A stretch of DNA of 64,000 bases, taken from NCBI RefSeq assembly GCF_963259705.1, contig NC_081841.1, positions 92,785,059 through 92,849,058 of the forward strand, in the 5' to 3' direction. This document shows, in pieces, positions 59,301 through 64,000 of the stretch (the first letter of the stretch is position 1; every line of letters starts with the position of its first letter). The position numbers were made by a program, and so were the translations under genes. The stretch comes from Myotis daubentonii (taxonomy: Eukaryota; Chordata; Mammalia; Chiroptera; Vespertilionidae). Below the pieces are notes generated by a model. The model was not told the DNA's origin. It saw only the letters and a program-made list of their open reading frames with translations, and searched no databases.

Positions 59301-62300
59301 GAGAGACATACATCTTGCAGCAGCTGGTTGACATGGAAACACACTATAGTCTTTCCACGCACCAAAAGACCATTTTTAACTAAATTAAACTTGTAATAAT
59401 AGTGAAACATAAAAATGTATGAACTCATAATCCTGGAAATAAATACTATGCATCTGGTTGAGAGAGAAAAGTGTCTTTTTTGTAGAATCAAATATTTCTT
59501 AGGAATGAGGCTATCCCTTCAATGTTGAATCAGATCCCCACATGTCACAAAACATCTGGTACCACTAGTTTTCTTCACAGAATGATGGGATTCTGAGCCA
59601 ATTATTAGATGGATCTGGTACTTCTGAACTTGACAGATTAAGTCTTAGTTTTTTAGACTTAGTCAATTCAGTATAAAGGTTCTAAACCTAGCTATGTCAT
59701 AATTTAACAATTTCAGGAAAGTCAGTTTAACTGTCTCCCATTTTTCTGGAGAGCAAACTTCAACAAAGAGAGCATATAACAAAAGATCGGTCTTGTACAG
59801 TGCTAGCAACTGTACCCTAAACCAGCCATTTTCAACTTTTGGGGGCATTAAGATACTCTAGCAACATTAATTAGATTTTGCAACTGTACTTACTCCCTAA
59901 AAGTATTTTGTGTTTTAGCATTTACAGTAATATCCTATCTAATAAAAGAGAAACATGGTAATTGGCGTACGACCGATACCCTTTTCATTGGCTAATCAGC
60001 GAGATATGCAAATTAACTGTCAGCCAAGATGGCGGCCGGCAGCCAGGCAGCTTGAAACTAACATGAGGCTTGGTTGCTTCAGTGACGGAGGAAACCAACG
60101 TTCCCCGCCTGCCGCTGCCTCTGAGCTGGCAGTTTAAGAAACTCTGTAACAAATACGCCCAACTTCAGCCAGCAGATTCGCAACATTGTAAGCAAAGGCC
60201 AGAAACCTACTTTCAGCCGGAGGCCTAAGAGCTGGAGCCAAGCCTCAAGCTAAAGCTGGCCCAGAATTAAAAAAAAAAAAGGAAAAAAGGAGCGTTTGGG
60301 AGTTCAGTCACCCCCAGCCTGAAAACAGCCCTCAGCCCCTCACCCAGACTGGCCAGGCACCCCAGTGGGGACCCCCACCCTGATCCAGGACACCCTTCAG
60401 GGCAAACCAGCTGGCCCCACCCATGCACCAGGCCTCCGTCCTATATAGTAAAAGGGTAATATGCCTCCCAGAACCGGGATCAGCGGAGCCGTGAGGCCTC
60501 CCGGCACCGGGATCAGCGTGACGGGGGCAGCACCCAAACCCCCTGATCGCCCTGCGGCTCTGTGTGTGACAGGGGGCGGGGCCACAACCTCCCTATCCAC
60601 CCTGCTCTGTGCCTGATAGGGGGGAGCTTCCCCCCCCCCCCACGGGCCCTGCTCTGTGTGTGACGGGGTAGAGCCATAACCTCCCCATCAGCCCTGCCCT
60701 GAGTGTGAGAGTGGCGGCGCCCCAACCCCCTGATCCGCCCTGCTTTGTGGGTGATAGAGGGCAGCACCCCAACCCCCTGATGGGCCCTGCTCTGTGCGTG
60801 ACAGGGTACAGAGCCCCAACCCCCCTGATGGGCCCTGCTCTGTGTGTGACAGGGGGTTGCTCCACAACCTCCCCATCGACCCTGCCTTGTGACAGGGGGC
60901 GGCGCCCCAACTCCCCAATCAGCCCTGCTCTGAGCCCGACCAGGGGCTGCACCTAGGGATTGGGCCTGCCCTCTGCCACCCTGGAGCAGGCCTAAGCCAG
61001 CAGGTCGTTATCTCCCGAGGGGTCCCAGACTGCGAGAGGGCACAGGCCAGGCTGAGGGACCCCCCCCTCCCGAGTGCACAAATTTTTGTGCACCGGGCCT
61101 CTAGTCCTTTTATATATTAAAAACATCACTGGAGTGATACAAAACCATCTGTGGTGGTCACGGGACTACGTAAATACAATTCTCTAGGGAAGTGGTTGTC
61201 AGCCTTTGGTGACAGAAAAATCACTTATTAAAAAGCAGATTCCCAGGTTCCTTCACATTCTGATTTAATATAAGCATTCAAAAGATTCTGATAAGATGGC
61301 CTTTGGACAACTCTTTGAAACACACTGGTCTAAGGGCTAAGGGAGTAGGTTTCTGGAATAAATACATAGAAGAAAGAAACTATAAAAATGCAATGAATAA
61401 ATCTGTGAGTGACATGTTTTGAAATTGTTGCTGTGAATCATAATGAGTCCTTCATTTTAACAGGTAACACAATTTTAAAGTCAAACTCTAACCACCTACC
61501 CAACAAAGGCAAAAGTTTTCCCTCTGGCATCTGGCTCCTTAGCTGCATTCACAATTCCTTTGGATACATCCACAACCTATAAGAAATTATAACACATGTT
61601 TAGGTGATTGTTGACGAAGAGAGGGAGGGAAATAGAGATTCAGGAGAGAAAAAGAAGAAAGAAGGGAGGCAGGAAAGGAAAAAAGGAGGGAAGAAGGAAA
61701 GAAGGTCACATCAATCACACACAGAGAGACAAACCCATGATAAAATTAAAATGGCATGTCTGTTTTCAAAAACTTATTGAAGAACAGACTTAAGAGCTCA
61801 AACCATCTCCACATTGTAAATTTTAAAATACTTTTTCTAGTCAAAGGTATTTATCTTTATACTAGAGGTCCAGTGCACGGATTTGTGCACCAGTTGGGTC
61901 CCTCAGCCAGGCCTGTGGGGATCAGGCCGAAATTGGCAGTCAGTCTGACATCCCCAAGGAATGTAGTAGTGCACAAAGCAGCAGGCGGCTGGGGAGAAGC
62001 CCGAGCCCGGGTCGGGCGCCGCTCCCACTAATCTCAGCCCCGCTGCACCTGCCGCTGCTCAGTAGTGCTGCCACGGAGGCGGGAAAGGTTTGCACCGCTG
62101 CAGCTGCACTTGTCAATCATGAACCCAGCGTCTGGTGCCCATCGGTCAGCTGAGCGGCGCTCCCGCTGTGGGAGTGCACTGACCACCAGGAGGAAGCTCC
62201 TGTGTTGAGTGTCTGCCCCGTGGTGGTCAGTGAGCATCATAGCGACCAGTCGACTGGTCATTGGGTCCTTCGGTTGCTTAGGCTTTTATATATATAGATA

Positions 62301-63277
62301 GATAGATAGATGGCTGTCAGGCCTTCCTGATATGCTTTTGCCCACCACGACTCCAAGCTCCTCTGTTACTAAGCTATCTCAAACTATTAGGCTAAACCAC
62401 ATGGACTGGCCTATAATTCTACCAATTTGACTTTAAAAAATAATAATTTTATATAGTTTTAAATCTATGGTTTTCAGCTTGGGGTGATTTTGACACCCAA
62501 GGGACATTTGGCAAATGCCTAGAGGCAGTTTTAGTTGTCACAACTGGGGGGTTGGTAGGGGATGCTACTGCCATCTGGTGGCCGGAAGCCAGGAATACAG
62601 CTACAATAGCCCCTACAACAACGAACTGATTATTTGGCCAAAAATGTCAATAGTGCCACAGATGAGTGAGAAACCCTAGTTCAATATAATATGAAACCCA
62701 ACATGCTCATTCACCTCTGGGTTCCTATACACACTGTTCCTCTGCATAGGATACTCTTCTCCAGCCTCTTCATCTGACTTACTGTTAATCATTTTTAAGG
62801 TCTCACCTGATATGTCATTTCCTCTTGGAGGCCTTCCCTGACCATCAAGTCTAGATTAGGTATCCCTCTCACATAACCCTATAATCTCTCTCCCAGTCGC
62901 GGCATTTATCACACTGCATGATCATTGCTTTGCTAATACGCCTTTTATGAAGACCAACTTGAGGAGAGCAATTTGTGAGTATATACAGTTAGTATCTCTA
63001 TATCCCCCATGACACGGACAGTGGGCCTAGTACATTAAGGGTTCAATACATTTTCCTTAAATGAACGAACAAGACACAGAGAATTCATGTCACTCTTAGG
63101 TAAACTGAAAAGCAACCAGTTGAAGCAAACTGACAAAGAAGAAAATGACAAGAGTTACAGGATTAGGATAAAACCAGAAAACTGGTAAACCTTCATTCAC
63201 AGTACTTACATATACTGGTTGTTTCACTGTCTTCTTGCCCAAGGACACAAGAGGTATACCACCAAAACAGCGCATAT
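47213..63277 (-). CDS. NDUFA9: NDUFA9, last five coding exons (joined, 5' part off-window)
   Basis: NDUFA9 is an accessory subunit of mitochondrial respiratory complex I on the matrix side, with a short-chain dehydrogenase-like NADPH-binding fold. It is made from 63210-63277, 61500-61576, 53929-54024, 50167-50233 and 47213-47383. The spliced frame is continuous: [68 protein letters not shown], and a last exon that includes [20 protein letters not shown] and ends in AKTVNF. All acceptors are AG; donors read GTAAGT, GTAGGT, GTAAGT and GTGAGT. Residues agree closely with mammalian NDUFA9 as I remember it, and no stop or frameshift is seen, so this is the functional gene. The NADPH-binding N-terminal half lies to the right. 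Introns are full of Helitrons. Confidence 0.95.
47384..50166 (-). other. NDUFA9 intron, with a SPIN-like hAT
   Basis: It holds the hAT element at 48866-49077. The rest is unique-looking. The splice donor GTGAGT complement is at 50161-50166. Confidence 0.8.
48866..49077 (+). mobile_element. SPIN-like non-autonomous hAT transposon
   Basis: It is 212 bp with near-perfect inverted ends: CAGTGGTTCTCAACCTTCTG at the left and the complement of CAGCGGTTCTCAACCTGTGG at the right. The 8-bp duplication CTGTAGAT flanks it (48858-48865 and 49078-49085). Internal phrases AGGCGACCCCTGTGATAGGG and GTTCCTCATGTTGTGACCC match the SPACE INVADERS (SPIN)/URR1 group as I remember it, a family known for horizontal spread among tetrapods including bats. 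Confidence 0.85.
50167..50233 (-). CDS. NDUFA9: NDUFA9 coding exon (penultimate)
   Basis: 67 bases: one base completing the Gln codon from the previous exon, then 22 codons reading [14 protein letters not shown] to KVER. Acceptor TTTGTCTAG and donor GTGAGT on the minus strand. Confidence 0.95.
50350..50562 (+). mobile_element. VES-type SINE
   Basis: GCCCAGCCAGCATGACTCAG head, TAGATTCCTGGTCAGGGTAC B-box region, ATGATTCTCTCTCATTATTG body, and tail CTGAAATCAATAAAAAATT. Confidence 0.88.
50905..51142 (-). mobile_element. VES-type SINE
   Basis: The reverse strand has the head GCCCTGGCTGGTATGGCTCG and a box B-like GGTTCAATTCTCAGTC. The poly(T) at 50910-50919 on the plus strand is its tail. It is in the same sense as NDUFA9. 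Confidence 0.88.
51473..52462 (-). mobile_element. Helitron module A of a composite, copy 1
   Basis: Minus orientation. The 3' end is the hairpin GTGCACAAATTTTTGTGCAC with CTAG at 51473-51476, followed by host T on its strand. The interior has about fifteen 47-bp repeats (51640-52345). Its 5' end (TCTTATATAGTAAAAGGG, 52462 leftward) joins module B directly. Confidence 0.9.
51640..52345 (-). repeat. 47-bp minisatellite in module A, copy 1
   Basis: Unit: CACAGAGCAGGGCCGATCAG, then GGGGTTGGGGCGC, then TGCCCCCTGTCACG. There are about 15 units with variable parts. The same unit recurs at about 60530-60950 in the other orientation with about nine units. Confidence 0.9.
52463..53185 (-). mobile_element. 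Helitron module B of a composite, copy 1
   Basis: The reverse strand starts TCCTATCTAATAATAGAG (53185 leftward, after host A). Its 3' side reads CACCTGTGCACCAAGCCTCTA: there is no left hairpin arm and no complete CTAG before module A begins. Confidence 0.88.
53186..53928 (-). other. NDUFA9 intron, unique sequence
   Basis: No repeat termini or ORFs of note. Ends at the donor complement ACTTAC (53923-53928). Confidence 0.5.
53929..54024 (-). CDS. NDUFA9: NDUFA9 coding exon, 96 bases
   Basis: Reads [20 protein letters not shown] and continues to PRFAY, with split codons at both ends (one base in, two bases out). Acceptor TTTTTGTAG and donor GTAAGT on the minus strand. Its length is a multiple of three, so skipping it would keep frame. 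Inverted Helitron composites lie in the two flanking introns. Confidence 0.95.
54506..54848 (-). mobile_element. Complete non-autonomous Helitron
   Basis: The reverse strand starts TCCTATATAATAAAAGGC (54848 leftward). It ends with the hairpin GTACACGAATTTCATGCACT and a mutated terminus CCAG (CTGG on plus). Confidence 0.88.
54914..55367 (-). mobile_element. Helitron module A of a second type of composite
   Basis: The 3' hairpin GTGCACAAATTTTTGTGCAC with terminus CTGG (mutated CTAG) is at 54914. The 5' end TCCCATATAATAAAAGGG at 55367 joins a module B-like unit directly. It holds the CACTGACCACCAGGGGGCAG phrase at about 55246. Confidence 0.88.
55368..56103 (-). mobile_element. Helitron module B of a second type of composite
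   Basis: The reverse strand starts TCTACACCAATAAAAGAC (56103 leftward, after host A), so its 5' end differs from the other B copies. The interior shares GCCCTGAAGGGTGTC and GATCAGGGTGGGGGTC (plus strand) with 52490-52530. Its 3' side has no hairpin before GGCCTCTA and module A. Confidence 0.85.
57502..57728 (+). mobile_element. Non-autonomous hAT transposon with perfect ends
   Basis: It is 227 bp with perfect 16-bp inverted repeats (CAGTGATGGCGAACCT and its complement). The 8-bp duplication is TCCTGGGG/TCCTAGGG (57494-57501 and 57729-57736, one mismatch). The A/T-rich interior has no transposase. Confidence 0.92.
57830..58720 (-). mobile_element. Old L1 ORF2 fragment
   Basis: The minus strand shows [20 protein letters not shown] (about 58425-58485) with L1 ORF2 flanks. 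Many stops. Confidence 0.75.
58729..58764 (+). repeat. (TG)n microsatellite
   Basis: About 17 TG units with one CACG interruption. Confidence 0.95.
59933..60438 (+). mobile_element. Helitron module B of a composite, copy 2
   Basis: Starts TCCTATCTAATAAAAGAG after host A. It shares the GTCAGCCAAGATGGCGGCCG to CAGTGACGGAGGAAAC region with module B at 52463-53185 in reverse. The 3' side reads ATGCACCAGGCCTCCG with no left hairpin arm and no CTAG, then TCCTATATAGTAAAAGGG begins module A. Confidence 0.9.
60439..61104 (+). mobile_element. Helitron module A of a composite, copy 2
   Basis: Starts TCCTATATAGTAAAAGGG. It carries about nine 47-bp repeat units (about 60530-60950). It ends GTGCACAAATTTTTGTGCAC plus CGGGCCTCTAG at 61104, followed by host T. 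Confidence 0.92.
60530..60950 (+). repeat. 47-bp minisatellite in module A, copy 2
   Basis: Same unit as 51640-52345 (reverse complement), with fewer copies. Confidence 0.88.
61190..61330. mobile_element. Possible MER5-type hAT remnant
   Basis: AAGTGGTTGTCAGCCTTTGG near one end and TTTGAAACACACTGG at the other resemble worn MER5 ends. Confidence 0.35.
61500..61576 (-). CDS. NDUFA9: NDUFA9 coding exon, 77 bases
   Basis: 25 codons plus two bases, [19 protein letters not shown] to FAFV. Acceptor TTTCTTATAG and donor GTAGGT on the minus strand. Confidence 0.95.
61862..62298 (-). mobile_element. Complete non-autonomous Helitron
   Basis: The reverse strand starts TCTATATATATAAAAGCC (62298 leftward) and ends with the short hairpin GTGCACAAATCCGTGCAC and CTAG at 61862-61865. 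A GATA run (62296-62313) adjoins the 5' end. Confidence 0.9.
62475..62682 (+). mobile_element. MER20-like ancient hAT element
   Basis: GGGGTGATTTTGACACCCAA, GTTTTAGTTGTCACAACTGG and AAAATGTCAATAGTGCCAC match the MER20 consensus as I remember it. Confidence 0.75.
63210..63277 (-). CDS. NDUFA9: NDUFA9 coding exon, 68 bases (most upstream in window)
   Basis: Two bases completing a codon, then 22 codons [20 protein letters not shown] to VY. Acceptor TTCTTCTGCCAG and donor GTAAGT on the minus strand. It encodes part of the segment following the nucleotide-binding fold. Confidence 0.93.
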
Positions 63278-63375
63278 CTGGCAGAAGAAAGAACTATTCT
63301 TAGAATCCTTAAGCTGCTAAAAACCCACCACCTCCAGGTATTCCAGGTTAACATAAACATTTTGCATAACAGAAA

Positions 63376-64000
63376 TCTATACTAATAAAAGGGTAATATG
63401 CTAATTAGGGTGGCCATCTTCTGGACAACCATCAGGACATCCTTCCAGACAAAGGTGCAGCGGCTGCCTGAGGCTCAGGCAAGCCCCGATGGCGGCTGCC
63501 ACTGGGAGGGCCAGCCTGAGGCACAGGCAGCTGCATGTGGCTGCGAGACCCGAGGCTCAAGCAGCCATGGTGGCCCGCCAATGACAGCAGCAGCAGGGTG
63601 ATGGGTGTGGCACCTTCCCAATCGGCCAGGTTGCCTCCGGCAGAGGGAGTCCAGACTGTGGCTTAGGCTGGGGGCAGAGGCAGTTAGGGACAATCAGGCT
63701 GGCAGGGGGTCAAGATAGGGGTGATCAGGCCAGCAGGAGGGCAAGGTGGGGGTGATTAGGCTGGCAGGGGGGCAAGGTAGGGGTGATCAGGCTGGCAGGG
63801 GGGCAAGGTAGGGGCAATCAGGCTGGCAGGGGGGCAAGGTAGGGGCGATCAGGCCGGCAGGGGGGCAAGGTAGGGGCGATCAGGCCAGCAGGGGGGCAGT
63901 TAGGGGCAATCACACCGGCAGGCAGGCAGAGTGGTTAGGGGCGATCAGGCAGGCAGGCAGAGGGATTAGGGGTGATCAGGCAGGCAGGCGAGCATTTAGG
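63376..64000 (+). mobile_element. Helitron, 3' end beyond the window
   Basis: Starts TCTATACTAATAAAAGGG after host A, then GACATCCTTCCAGACAAAGG as in the 42921 element. The 31-bp minisatellite (63690-64000) fills the rest. The end is off-window. It starts 98 bases upstream (in gene sense) of the NDUFA9 acceptor at 63278. Confidence 0.88.
63690..64000 (+). repeat. 31-bp minisatellite
   Basis: Unit GATCAGGCTGGCAGGGGGGC followed by AAGGTAGGGGT. About nine or ten units before the edge, the later ones shorter and more variable. Confidence 0.92.

Larger units (their letters stand above)
54025..61499 (-). other. Large NDUFA9 intron rich in Helitrons
   Basis: Contains Helitrons at 54506-54848, 54914-56103 and 59933-61104, a hAT at 57502-57728, an L1 fragment at about 57830-58720 and a (TG)n repeat. 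Unique stretches (about 56104-57490 and 58770-59930) show no gene. Confidence 0.85.
61577..63209 (-). other. NDUFA9 intron with Helitron and MER20
   Basis: Contains the Helitron 61862-62298, a GATA repeat and MER20 at about 62475-62682. An AG-rich tract lies at about 61615-61710. Confidence 0.85.

Noticed and set aside
47213..63277. NDUFA9 as a processed pseudogene
   Set aside because: Exons are separated by long introns with consensus splice sites, and the frame is intact across all five.

Overview
The window is vertebrate nuclear DNA, almost certainly from a vespertilionid (vesper) bat. It combines three things I know together only from that group: many HeliBat-type Helitrons (5' TC, 3' hairpin plus CTAG), VES-type tRNA-derived SINEs, and several cut-and-paste DNA transposons (hAT, SPIN-like hAT, Tc1). 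L1 and HAL1-type LINEs and solo ERV LTRs are also present.

Two host genes lie on the minus strand, in the order and orientation of the human 12p13.32 neighbourhood. At the left is the first coding exon of GALNT8 (2525-2735); the rest of that gene lies beyond the left edge. At the right are the last five coding exons of NDUFA9 (63210-63277, 61500-61576, 53929-54024, 50167-50233 and 47213-47383). All five have GT/AG boundaries and a continuous reading frame across the joins, and the gene continues past the right edge. NDUFA9 is a mitochondrial complex I subunit; GALNT8 is a Golgi mucin-type glycosyltransferase. They are neighbours, not a functional unit.

The roughly 44 kb between them is layered mobile DNA. 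0.8-2.0 kb: an ERV1-type solo LTR inside an L1 tail. 4.3-9.3 kb: an old L1 split by a processed pseudogene of GPBP1L1 (15-bp target duplication), then Helitron pieces. 9.7-13.3 kb: a minus-strand L1 ORF2 remnant carrying a solo LTR. 16-20.4 kb: an old L1, SINEs, a hAT element set in a SINE, and a complete Helitron. 21.3-23.2 kb: a full-length ORF1-only LINE (HAL1 architecture) with an intact ORF. 24.8-25.6 kb: a Helitron split by a solo LTR. 27.0-28.0 kb: a decayed Tc1-like transposon whose catalytic spacing reads as DD36E. 30.6-43.3 kb: an old L1 that received a near-full-length L1, a second HAL1, SINEs and Helitrons; the inner L1 itself carries a 1.5-kb Helitron that holds the C-terminal AN1 zinc-finger segment of IGHMBP2.

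From 43.4 kb to the end, Helitrons dominate, both between the genes and in NDUFA9 introns. Four sites are head-to-tail composites. Two of these are copies of one composite in opposite orientation, flanking the 96-bp NDUFA9 exon. The strongest candidates for something new are these composite Helitrons, whose upstream module lacks the 3' hairpin; the IGHMBP2 exon capture; and the inverted Helitron pair around an in-frame exon. All identifications are from reading the sequence and from memory of the families; no database search was run.
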